Position numbers and translations under genes: made by a program. Below the pieces are notes generated by a model. That model searched no databases, had not been told where the DNA came from, and saw only the letters and a list, made by a program, of their open reading frames with translations. This document shows positions 1 through 5,216 of a stretch of DNA of 5,216 bases, in pieces (positions within the stretch are counted from its first letter, which is position 1; each line of letters starts with the position of its first letter). The stretch is from Methylococcaceae bacterium (GTDB lineage: Bacteria > Pseudomonadota > Gammaproteobacteria > Methylococcales > Methylomonadaceae), in assembly GCA_003155565.1 (NCBI GenBank), contig PMDM01000313.1, forward strand, positions 1-5,216. Direction: 5' to 3'.

Positions 1-45
1 ATATTGAAACAAATTCAAGAATTTGCGCTTGAATTGGATAGCTGA
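1..45 (+). CDS. 3' end of an unidentified upstream gene (partial)
   Basis: Frame 1 is open from the window edge to a TGA at 43-45 and would encode a C-terminus of 14 residues, ILKQIQEFALELDS. The peptide is amphipathic and helix-like, which is plausible for a real protein end. The other two plus-strand frames hit a stop within this stretch. It is too short to assign a family. It lies 31 bases before apt in the same direction, so it could be the preceding gene of an operon. A chance open frame of this length cannot be excluded. Confidence 0.3.
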   Translation: MLKQIQEFALELDS

Positions 46-57
46 TTGATTTATAAG
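29..57 (+). promoter_or_regulatory. candidate sigma-70 promoter for apt
   Basis: TTGAAT (29-34) and TATAAG (52-57) are separated by exactly 17 bases and match the -35 and -10 consensus at 4/6 and 5/6 positions. The predicted transcript start near 64 leaves a short leader of about 12 bases before the apt ATG. The element overlaps the presumed tail of the upstream gene. The assignment rests on pattern match and position only. Confidence 0.35.
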
Positions 58-76
58 ATATATTGGTAGTGAACTA

Positions 77-592
77 ATGGATAGACTGAGAAGTAAAATT
101 CGTGATATTCCCGATTTTCCGAAGCCGGGCATTATCTTTAAAGATATTACCCCGCTGGTAAAAGACCCTGCGGCTTTACGATTGTCTGTCCATCAATTGT
201 TGCAACCCTTTTTAGGAAGGGATATTACCGCTGTTGCAGGCATGGAAGCCCGTGGGTTTATTTTTGGATCACTGGTGGCTTGGGAACTAGGGCTGCCTTT
301 TGTGCCTTTGCGTAAACCAGGAAAACTACCTTATGATGTCCAAAGTGTCGCTTATGATCTGGAATACGGCTCAGCAACACTGGAGGTACACATCGACGCT
401 TTCGATGCAAATGACCGGGTGTTATTGATAGACGATTTGCTTGCTACCGGAGGCACTGCAAAAGCGAGTTGTGAATTAGTAGAAAAGACAGGTGCAAAAG
501 TCGAGGCTTGTGCTTTTGTCGTGGAATTGGATTTTCTGAAAGGCAGGGATAAACTTAGTGCTTACGAAATCCATACCTTGATACATTTCTAA
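77..592 (+). CDS. apt: adenine phosphoribosyltransferase
   Basis: Apt is a cytoplasmic purine-salvage enzyme that converts adenine and PRPP to AMP and pyrophosphate. The 171-residue product is slightly shorter than E. coli Apt and appears complete. Near the N-terminus it has the family opening IPDFPKPGIIFKDITPL (residues 11-27). A GMEARGFIFG segment (55-64) and the RKPGKLP flexible-loop segment (79-85) follow, then YDLEYGSATLEVH. The type I phosphoribosyltransferase PRPP-binding motif VLLIDDLLATGGTA is at 115-128 and has its acidic pair and the Thr/Gly turn. The ATG is the natural start because the conserved domain begins a few residues later. The upstream Shine-Dalgarno is weak (GGTAG). The gene is convergent with the mla/hpn unit, so it is not co-transcribed with it. 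Nothing looks broken. Confidence 0.96.
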   Translation: MDRLRSKIRDIPDFPKPGIIFKDITPLVKDPAALRLSVHQLLQPFLGRDITAVAGMEARGFIFGSLVAWELGLPFVPLRKPGKLPYDVQSVAYDLEYGSATLEVHIDAFDANDRVLLIDDLLATGGTAKASCELVEKTGAKVEACAFVVELDFLKGRDKLSAYEIHTLIHF

Positions 593-617
593 CTACATTC
601 AACGATAGTTAGTTTTT
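589..617 (+). terminator. weak intrinsic terminator after apt
   Basis: CTAACTA (589-595) and TAGTTAG (606-612) form a perfect 7-bp stem with a 10-base loop, followed directly by TTTTT (613-617). The stem starts at the last bases of the apt coding sequence and its right arm covers the stop codon of the convergent mlaA gene. It is AT-rich (two G-C pairs), so its strength is doubtful. Only the plus-strand reading has a T tract, so it would serve apt rather than mlaA. Confidence 0.45.
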
Positions 618-1625
618 GAGGGGATCTGCGGCTTCCTTTTTAGTTTTTCCCTGAAGTTTCAGGACATTGATAGTTGAATTCTTGTCTGTACCGGGCGGGA
701 TAAGCCGCAGCGTATTTTTGTTTTTCGCGTCCAATGGTGTCACGGTAGTGTTTTTTGTACTGGAAACTATACCGGATGGTAAAGGCCCTTTGCTGACAGC
801 TCCGTTTTTAGCATCCACTTTCTTACCATTACTCTGTTCATCTTCGAGTAAATCAGCATCTATGTCAGTCATATCAGATGATGCGTCAGTTTTGCCGTCA
901 CTGGCTAAATGATTGCGCCACTGTAAAAATGATTCCCGTGTGAAGACATAGGGGTCAAGCGCTGCCTCATCAATAAATTTTAGCGCACCTTCCGCGCTTG
1001 CTCTGGTGTTAACCAAAGACAACATCTGCACAGATGCTATAGGCAGGCCCACGCCTAAGTAAGTAGAAGGGTTTGCAGCCGCATCAAAGACTCCGCCTGG
1101 AATGCCGCGCGTGGTAACCGGCCCCCAAAAGGGGAGCACAAAATAAGTGCCTTGGGGTACGCCCCATACGGCAAGCGTTTGCTCGAAATCCTCGTCATTC
1201 TGTTCCAGGCCGACGGTTTTCGCCACATCAAATAGTCCGGCCATGCCCAGTGTCGAGTTCATTAAAAATCGTCGAGTGTCGCGGCCGCTTTGTTCAAATT
1301 TTGCCTGAAATACATCATTAAGAATAACATTGATATTTTTCAGGTTATTGAAAAAATTGGAAACCCCAGTTTGCATGAAATCAGGTGTGACAGCTTTGTA
1401 GGTATTTGAAATAGGTTTCGCGACATAAGTATCGACATTGTTATTGAAACCAAACACCTTTCTGTTAAAGTTTTCGTAAGGATCGGCTTTATTGCTTGCT
1501 TCTTGTGACCCTGATGGGCCTTTAGTCGTAGCACAGCCGCTAAGGCCAATAACAAGCCCCAGTATTAAGCATGATAAAATGTGTTTAGCCGGATTGTGCA
1601 GCGAATTTTTATGAGGCCTGTTCAT
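609..1625 (-). CDS. mlaA: MlaA/VacJ-family outer-membrane lipoprotein with long C-terminal tail
   Basis: In the Mla system MlaA sits in the outer membrane and passes phospholipids from the outer leaflet to periplasmic MlaC. The 338-residue product begins with a lipoprotein signal peptide. Its lipobox LSGC is at residues 28-31, so Cys31 would be lipidated, and the next residue is Ala, not an inner-membrane-retaining Asp. The VacJ domain covers about 48-237, with DPYENFNRKVFGFN (48-61), RFLMNSTLG (119-127), GTYFVLPFWGPVTTR (159-173) and DPYVFTRESFLQWR (224-237). E. coli MlaA has about 250 residues; here about 95 polar residues rich in Asp, Lys, Asn and Ser follow the domain. The ATG at 1625 is preferred over an in-frame TTG two codons upstream; AAGG lies 10 bases before it. 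The gene starts 29 bases after the mlaC-like gene and is probably the last in the hpnH unit. The family is clear; a hopanoid-related role is inferred. Confidence 0.93.
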   Translation of the reverse strand: MNRPHKNSLHNPAKHILSCLILGLVIGLSGCATTKGPSGSQEASNKADPYENFNRKVFGFNNNVDTYVAKPISNTYKAVTPDFMQTGVSNFFNNLKNINVILNDVFQAKFEQSGRDTRRFLMNSTLGMAGLFDVAKTVGLEQNDEDFEQTLAVWGVPQGTYFVLPFWGPVTTRGIPGGVFDAAANPSTYLGVGLPIASVQMLSLVNTRASAEGALKFIDEAALDPYVFTRESFLQWRNHLASDGKTDASSDMTDIDADLLEDEQSNGKKVDAKNGAVSKGPLPSGIVSSTKNTTVTPLDAKNKNTLRLIPPGTDKNSTINVLKLQGKTKKEAADPLKN

Positions 1626-1654
1626 GTGCAAAAAACCTTAATATTCAATCTTTT

Positions 1655-2272
1655 TTACTGCTTAGAATAATTATCAATTTTCTCATTGATTTTGGCTATT
1701 AAAGCATCAAATCCTTCGCGCTGCAAAATGGTGGTGTATTCGGATCTTTTCAAAGCCAAATCACTAACGCCGTTGGCGATAATATTGATGATCCGCCAGC
1801 TATCACCTTTTTCCTTAAGCATATAATCGAACTTGACCGGCTTATCGTCAGGAATCGTCAAGTGCGTATGAATGACAAGCCCGCCGCGTGTGGTTTCTTC
1901 CTCATTGTCGAAGGTGAAGCTTTCTCCAGAGTAGTCCTTAAAATTATGTGCATAAGAAGCGATGCTCAAACGGCTAAACACATCAACTAGTTGTTGTTGC
2001 TGTGTTCCATTCAATTTTTCCCATTCTTTACCGACCACAATACGGGCAATTTTGGGTAAGTCGTGACTATTGGTGACAGGGTCTTTCAGCTTGTCATATC
2101 GACCTGAATAGCCAAGTTTTTTGCCATTCTTCATGACATCTATTAATTCTTCCTGAAATTTATCAACGATTTTCCCTGCCGTTGATTTGCTTTGTTCCAG
2201 TGCATAGAGGGGGGATGCCCCCGCCATGCATAGGCAAGCTAAAATGACCAGATTTAGGATTTTTTTGCCCAT
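1655..2272 (-). CDS. MlaC/Ttg2D-family periplasmic lipid-binding protein (HpnM candidate)
   Basis: MlaC-family proteins (Pfam Ttg2 / toluene tolerance) carry lipids across the periplasm between outer-membrane MlaA and the inner-membrane MlaFEDB transporter. The 205-residue product has a Sec signal peptide with a KK N-terminus, a hydrophobic core and likely cleavage after LYA (residue 24). The mature part matches the fold along its length: helical start, IARIVVGKEWEKL (about 76-88), a stretch rich in QQQLVDVFSRL, then YMLKEKGDSWRIINIIANGVSDLALKR, the typical family ending (GVSL or similar). The start is supported by GAGGT 8 bases upstream. It lies 51 bases after hpnH and 29 bases before mlaA, all co-directional. 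The hopanoid-associated subfamily is called HpnM, and the location beside hpnH makes that a good candidate name, but motifs alone do not separate HpnM from general MlaC. No MlaD, MlaE or MlaF gene is in the window. Confidence 0.9.
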   Translation of the reverse strand: MGKKILNLVILACLCMAGASPLYALEQSKSTAGKIVDKFQEELIDVMKNGKKLGYSGRYDKLKDPVTNSHDLPKIARIVVGKEWEKLNGTQQQQLVDVFSRLSIASYAHNFKDYSGESFTFDNEEETTRGGLVIHTHLTIPDDKPVKFDYMLKEKGDSWRIINIIANGVSDLALKRSEYTTILQREGFDALIAKINEKIDNYSKQ

Positions 2273-2323
2273 CGTTTTAGACCTCGTGATAGTCAGTGTT
2301 TTACTTTGTTTGCGAAAACGGTG

Positions 2324-3424
2324 TTATTCAACGTGGATTGGAATTCCCGACAGGGTTGGTCGCGTTTTTGCTTGAACATATTGAGGTACGGGCTCGGGCA
2401 CCATATCCCCTTCAGTTCTTGGGCCTCTAATTGCAGTCAGCAAACCCTTTAACGGATGTTTCAACATATCTTCAACGGCGGTTGCTTCATAACCACAGTG
2501 AGCCATGCAGCTTGCACATTTTGGATTGTTACTGGTGCCATATTTCTCCCAGGCAGTGGTGTCAATCAGTTCTTTGAAGCTTGCCGCATAGCCTTCGTCA
2601 GACAATAAATAGCAAGGTTTTTGCCAGCCAAATACGTTACGGGTAGGGTTACCCCAAGGGGTGCAGTTGTAACTTTGATTGCCCGCCAAAAAATCAAGGT
2701 ATAAGGAGGAGTGATTGAGCTTCCAGTTACGGTTTTTGCCAATCCTAAAGATGCCTCGGAACAGTTCTTTTACATCAGTGCCTTTAATGAAAACATCCTG
2801 CTGTGGCGCATGTTCATAACTAAAGCCCGGTGCGATGGTTACGCCTTCAACGCCCAATTCCATACAGTAATCCAGGAATTCTGCAACTTCATGGTCTTTT
2901 TCGCCTTGGAACAGGGTGCAGTTGACTGTGACCCTAAAGCCTTTGGCTAGTGCCAATTTAATGGCTTCAACCGCCCTATCAAAAACGCCATCCTGACAGA
3001 CAGAAGTGTCATGTCTTTCTTGCATTCCATCCAAGTGAATTGAGAAAGTCAAATAAGGGGATGGCGTGTAATCGTCTATCCGTTTTTTAAGTAGCAGGGC
3101 ATTGGTACACAGGTAGACATATTTTTTGCGTGCAATTATGCCAGCTATAATTTGCGGCATTTCTTTGTGGATTAAGGGTTCGCCACCGGGTATGGATACC
3201 ATGGGAGCGCCACATTCATCGACTGCTTGCATACATTCATCGAAAGACAAGCGCTTATCGAGGATTTCATCGGGGTAGTCGATTTTGCCGCAGCCAGCAC
3301 AGGCTAAATTGCATCGAAACAGGGGTTCGAGCATGAGAACCAGAGGATATTTTTTAACGCCCTTCAGTTTTTGTTTCATTAGGTAACTGGCTACAGTTAG
3401 CTGTTGACGTAAAGGAACTCCCAT
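2324..3424 (-). CDS. hpnH: adenosylhopane synthase, radical SAM protein HpnH
   Basis: HpnH uses SAM to generate a 5'-deoxyadenosyl radical that adds to the hopene side chain (diploptene), giving adenosylhopane, the first committed C35 hopanoid. The 366-residue product starts with the family-typical MGVPLRQQL. The radical SAM cluster motif CX3CX2C is at Cys38, Cys42 and Cys45 (FRCNLACAGC), followed by the SAM-binding GGEP at 80-83 and IHLDG at 129-133. The C-terminal part (DUF3463 region) has Cys254, Cys271 and the group Cys303, Cys306, Cys310, which could bind metal; their role is not shown by the sequence. A longer frame reaches an ATG at 3490, but the conserved N-terminus and a GGAG 8 bases upstream both favour 3424. 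It is probably the first gene of the unit hpnH, mlaC-like, mlaA, and is divergent from sqs-shc, which supplies its substrate. Confidence 0.95.
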   Translation of the reverse strand: MGVPLRQQLTVASYLMKQKLKGVKKYPLVLMLEPLFRCNLACAGCGKIDYPDEILDKRLSFDECMQAVDECGAPMVSIPGGEPLIHKEMPQIIAGIIARKKYVYLCTNALLLKKRIDDYTPSPYLTFSIHLDGMQERHDTSVCQDGVFDRAVEAIKLALAKGFRVTVNCTLFQGEKDHEVAEFLDYCMELGVEGVTIAPGFSYEHAPQQDVFIKGTDVKELFRGIFRIGKNRNWKLNHSSLYLDFLAGNQSYNCTPWGNPTRNVFGWQKPCYLLSDEGYAASFKELIDTTAWEKYGTSNNPKCASCMAHCGYEATAVEDMLKHPLKGLLTAIRGPRTEGDMVPEPVPQYVQAKTRPTLSGIPIHVE

Positions 3425-3432
3425 GTGTGTAT

Positions 3433-3436
3433 CTCC
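3433..3436 (-). promoter_or_regulatory. Shine-Dalgarno that sets the hpnH start
   Basis: Read on the minus strand, GGAG lies 8 bases before the ATG at 3424. This is the best ribosome-binding site in the area and decides against the ATG at 3490, which would add 22 residues not typical of the family. Confidence 0.7.
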
Positions 3437-3460
3437 AAAAAATTCAAATTTATAAAGCCC

Positions 3461-3476
3461 GGCAATGACTACGCCA
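3461..3476 (-). promoter_or_regulatory. candidate sigma-54 type (-24/-12) promoter for hpnH
   Basis: The minus strand reads TGGCGTAGTCATTGCC. The TGGC and TTGC elements have the invariant GG-N10-GC spacing of sigma-54 promoters, but the three bases after TGGC and the last base depart from consensus. A transcript start about 12 bases downstream (near 3450) would leave a leader of about 26 bases that includes the GGAG site. No enhancer-binding-protein site was identified. A match of this quality could arise by chance. Confidence 0.3.
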
Positions 3477-3533
3477 TTAGGCAAAAGCATTGCAGGAAAA
3501 GTGTCGCCTGTCGTTCAAAAACAACAATCTGAC

Positions 3534-3556
3534 TAAAGTGTAACAAATTAGTTCAT
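3534..3556 (-). promoter_or_regulatory. shared divergent motif, copy facing hpnH
   Basis: Read on the minus strand this is ATGAACTAATT followed by TGTTACACTTTA. It aligns with the plus-strand copy at 3755-3778 at 19 of 22 columns when two small gaps are allowed. It ends 109 bases before the hpnH start codon. It could be an operator or activator site shared by the two units; no known regulator was recognised from it. Confidence 0.4.
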
Positions 3557-3754
3557 TGTTGGTGGTTTCAACTGTAAAACAAAACGGACACACAATCGGC
3601 CTAGCTTAACCGATGCTGTGGAATACATTGTTTGAACGGGGTTTTTTGAATAATCCCAGCACCATCAAGCCAATATATTCTTTAGTAATTATTGTATTCA
3701 CAGGGCGGTAGAAAAACGCCAAACTTTAATGTAATTCCAGTTATTACTATAAAT

Positions 3755-3778
3755 ATGAGTTAATTGTAACACACTTTA
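3755..3778 (+). promoter_or_regulatory. shared divergent motif, copy facing sqs
   Basis: The plus strand reads ATGAGTTAATT followed by GTAACACACTTTA and aligns with the reverse-strand copy at 3534-3556. It ends 110 bases before the sqs ATG at 3889. The region is AT-rich, which raises the chance of accidental similarity, but orientation and distance agree with the other copy. Confidence 0.4.
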
Positions 3779-3787
3779 ATAGCAATA

Positions 3788-3854
3788 TTGGTAACAAAAC
3801 AACATTATTTTGCAAATTACCAACAAACAGGCTATTATGAGACACACTTGGTAA
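3788..3854. repeat. three TTGGTAA sites upstream of sqs
   Basis: TTGGTAA occurs at 3788-3794 (+), as its reverse complement TTACCAA at 3817-3823, and again at 3848-3854 (+). Centre-to-centre spacings are 29 and 31 bases, close to three helical turns. The first two copies form a 7-bp inverted repeat with a 22-base gap. The array ends 34 bases before the sqs ATG, which fits an operator position. The binding protein is unknown. Confidence 0.4.
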
Positions 3855-3888
3855 ACACCTAAGCCCACAACAGCACGACAAAAACCTC

Positions 3889-4980
3889 ATGCGCGGAACT
3901 CAATTATCCCTAGAAAACAGGATGTCGCTTGATGCCATGACTGATGATGAATTTCAAATGGCATTGCTTGAGGGCGTGTCCAGAACTTTTGCCCTGACGA
4001 TTCCGCAGTTGCCGGAAAGCCTTTGCAGGGCAGTGGCTAACGCGTACTTGTTGTGCCGAATTGTCGATACCATCGAAGATGAAGTGTCACTTTCGCCTGA
4101 GCAGAAAAAGCATTTTTGCCATGGCTTCATTACGGTAGTCAAAACAGGCAAAGCTTCCGAAGCGTTTGTCAGGGAACTTGCGCCCTTGTTATCAAGCAAT
4201 ACCCTCCCGGCAGAACACGTCCTGATCCATGTAATTCCCAGGGTAATCGACATAACGCATCAATTCGATAAGGAACAGATATCTGCTTTGTCTACATGTG
4301 TGGAAGTCATGGCGGAAGGTATGCCCCTCTTCCAGGCCGAAAATATGCACAATGGCTTGCCCAAGCTGACTGATATGGATCGTTATTGCTATTACGTGGC
4401 GGGTTGCGTTGGTGAGATGCTGACCAGCTTGTTTTGCCATTACTCGCCACAAATTGCCCAACATCGGGATGAAATGCTCACTTTAGCGGTGTCTTTCGGT
4501 CAGGGCTTACAAATGACCAATATATTAAAAGATATTTGGGATGATGCCGAGCGCGGCGTTTGCTGGTTGCCGCAAGATGTCTTTTCTGAGACCGGATTCG
4601 ACCTGAATACTCTAACGGCAAAAACTAATGACGCTAATTTCAGGACAGGATTGGAGCATTTAATCAGTGTTGCCCACGCCCATCTCCACAATGCCTTAAA
4701 GTTTACCCAATTAATTCCCAGCCATGAAACAGGCATAAGAAATTTCTGTCTGTGGGCGCTAGGCATGGCTGTATTGACCTTGAAAAAAATCAAACAGAAC
4801 CTAGGATTTACCCAATCTGGTCAGGTCAAAATTACACGAAATAGCGTCAAATCGACGATTTTTGCCACTAAACTGGTAGGTCGAAGCAATAGCTTGCTAA
4901 GTCTGCTATTCAATCTAACCAGTCAGGGCTTACACGATCCAGATTGGATCTACTCGCCACGCGTTTCCCAGCAACGTTAG
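3889..4980 (+). CDS. sqs: squalene synthase (farnesyl-diphosphate farnesyltransferase)
   Basis: The enzyme joins two farnesyl diphosphates to presqualene diphosphate and reduces it to squalene with NADPH. The 363-residue product carries SRTFALTIPQLP (31-42), the first Asp-rich motif DTIED (60-64), YCYYVAGCVGEML (166-178) and the second Asp-rich motif NILKDIWDD (211-219). From recalled family knowledge, Tyr166, Asp215 and Asp219 appear to match human SQS Tyr171, Asp219 and Asp223. VKITR at 313-317 resembles the VKIRK cofactor segment of eukaryotic SQS. This segment and the length, well above the roughly 280 residues of HpnC/HpnD, favour a one-enzyme Sqs over the HpnCDE route or a phytoene synthase. 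The start is uncertain: no good Shine-Dalgarno precedes the ATG at 3889, and in-frame ATGs at 3922 and 3937 also keep the whole domain. The shc gene begins 18 bases downstream, so the two are probably co-transcribed. Confidence 0.93.
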   Translation: MRGTQLSLENRMSLDAMTDDEFQMALLEGVSRTFALTIPQLPESLCRAVANAYLLCRIVDTIEDEVSLSPEQKKHFCHGFITVVKTGKASEAFVRELAPLLSSNTLPAEHVLIHVIPRVIDITHQFDKEQISALSTCVEVMAEGMPLFQAENMHNGLPKLTDMDRYCYYVAGCVGEMLTSLFCHYSPQIAQHRDEMLTLAVSFGQGLQMTNILKDIWDDAERGVCWLPQDVFSETGFDLNTLTAKTNDANFRTGLEHLISVAHAHLHNALKFTQLIPSHETGIRNFCLWALGMAVLTLKKIKQNLGFTQSGQVKITRNSVKSTIFATKLVGRSNSLLSLLFNLTSQGLHDPDWIYSPRVSQQR

Positions 4981-4998
4981 ATATTTAGGGGATTGATA

Positions 4999-5216
4999 AT
5001 GTTTACCGACGCAAACTCAGCAACACAAACACAGAACAGCCAAAGCACAGCTACGCCAATTGTTTTTAAGGATGACCATCTCGATTTAGCCATAAAAAAA
5101 GCCCAAGAAAAGCTCTTGAGCCTTCAGGATAAGCGCGGCTATTGGGTATTCGACCTGGAAGCCGATTGCTCCATTCCGTCCGAATACATCATGATGATGC
5201 ACTATTTGGGTGAGAT
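4999..5216 (+). CDS. shc: squalene-hopene cyclase, N-terminal part (runs off window)
   Basis: Shc is a membrane-associated class II triterpene cyclase that converts squalene to hopene and diplopterol. Only 72 codons lie in the window and the frame is open at the edge. After a polar Ser/Thr/Gln-rich leader of about 20 residues comes LLSLQDKRGYWVFDLEAD (39-56), which contains a QW-type repeat (Gln43 to Trp49), then CSIPSEYIMMMHYLGE (57-72), a very characteristic Shc N-terminus. The catalytic DXDD region lies beyond the window. AGGGG, 7 bases before the ATG, is a strong ribosome-binding site. The position directly after sqs puts substrate synthesis and cyclisation in one transcript. Confidence 0.95.
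   Translation, partial: MFTDANSATQTQNSQSTATPIVFKDDHLDLAIKKAQEKLLSLQDKRGYWVFDLEADCSIPSEYIMMMHYLGE

Larger units (their letters stand above)
3425..3888. other. divergent intergenic control region between hpnH and sqs
   Basis: This 464-base stretch has no convincing gene. It is AT-rich, especially from 3660 to 3830, and must hold the promoters for both divergent units. It contains a pair of related motifs pointing to each gene (3534-3556 and 3755-3778), three TTGGTAA sites (3788-3854), a sigma-54-like match near hpnH and an 8-bp inverted pair CGTTCAAA/TTTGAACG (3512-3519 and 3631-3638). A possible sigma-70 element toward sqs is TTTAAT (3725-3730), 17 bases, TATAAA (3748-3753), with a weak -35. 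No tRNA, riboswitch or insertion-sequence signature was recognised. Confidence 0.6.

Noticed and set aside
667..912. Plus-strand open frame of 81 codons inside mlaA
   Set aside because: It lies opposite the clear MlaA coding frame and has no recognisable domain; it is a shadow frame. Similar antisense frames over hpnH and sqs were rejected for the same reason.
1626..1631. TTG start for mlaA two codons upstream
   Set aside because: An ATG at 1625 gives a normal lipoprotein signal peptide, so a rare start is not needed.
3425..3490. 22-residue N-terminal extension of HpnH from an ATG at 3490
   Set aside because: The conserved HpnH N-terminus starts at the Met at 3424, which has a well-placed GGAG; the extension would overlap the promoter region.
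3595..3658. Short hairpins ATCGG/CCGAT and GGGGTT/AATCCC, considered as a small RNA or riboswitch
   Set aside because: Stems are 5-6 pairs, one with a G-T pair, and match no known RNA family I can recognise.
3704..3720. Small hairpin GGCG/CGCC with a 9-base loop
   Set aside because: A four-pair stem with no T tract is too weak to call a terminator or RNA element.
3683..3749. Inverted repeat TAGTAAT/ATTACTA in the divergent region
   Set aside because: Only 7 bases, all AT-rich and 53 bases apart; expected by chance in such sequence.
3837..3854. Five-codon frame MRHTW considered as a leader peptide
   Set aside because: No attenuator-like hairpins or repeated regulatory codons follow it; likely chance.

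Overview
The window looks like chromosome of a gammaproteobacterium that makes hopanoids, most likely a methanotroph of the Methylococcales. This is inferred from gene content and protein style (a one-enzyme squalene synthase beside squalene-hopene cyclase, plus HpnH and Mla-type lipid transport proteins) and from the moderate, slightly AT-leaning base composition. No marker gene in the window proves the taxon.

Layout: the first 45 bases are probably the 3' end of an unidentified gene. Adenine phosphoribosyltransferase (apt, +) follows and ends in a weak hairpin/T-tract terminator that overlaps the stop of the convergent gene. On the minus strand a three-gene unit reads right to left: hpnH (radical SAM adenosylhopane synthase), an MlaC/Ttg2D-family periplasmic protein (an HpnM candidate from context), and an MlaA/VacJ outer-membrane lipoprotein with an unusually long C-terminal tail. 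A 464-base divergent region separates hpnH from a plus-strand pair: squalene synthase (sqs) and the start of squalene-hopene cyclase (shc), which runs off the right edge.

Together: Sqs makes squalene from farnesyl diphosphate, Shc cyclises it to hopene, and HpnH adds a 5'-deoxyadenosyl group to give adenosylhopane, the precursor of C35 bacteriohopanepolyols. The MlaC- and MlaA-type proteins next to hpnH suggest that lipid traffic between inner and outer membrane is coupled to hopanoid synthesis; this is inference from position.

The most notable unexplained structure is in the divergent region. A gapped motif of about 23 bases (19 of 22 aligned columns identical) occurs twice, once facing each gene, ending 109 bases before the hpnH start and 110 bases before the sqs start. 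The same region has three TTGGTAA sites about 30 bases apart upstream of sqs and a -24/-12 (sigma-54-like) match just upstream of hpnH. No entirely new system is evident. The proteins belong to known families, and the novelty lies in the arrangement and the shared control region.
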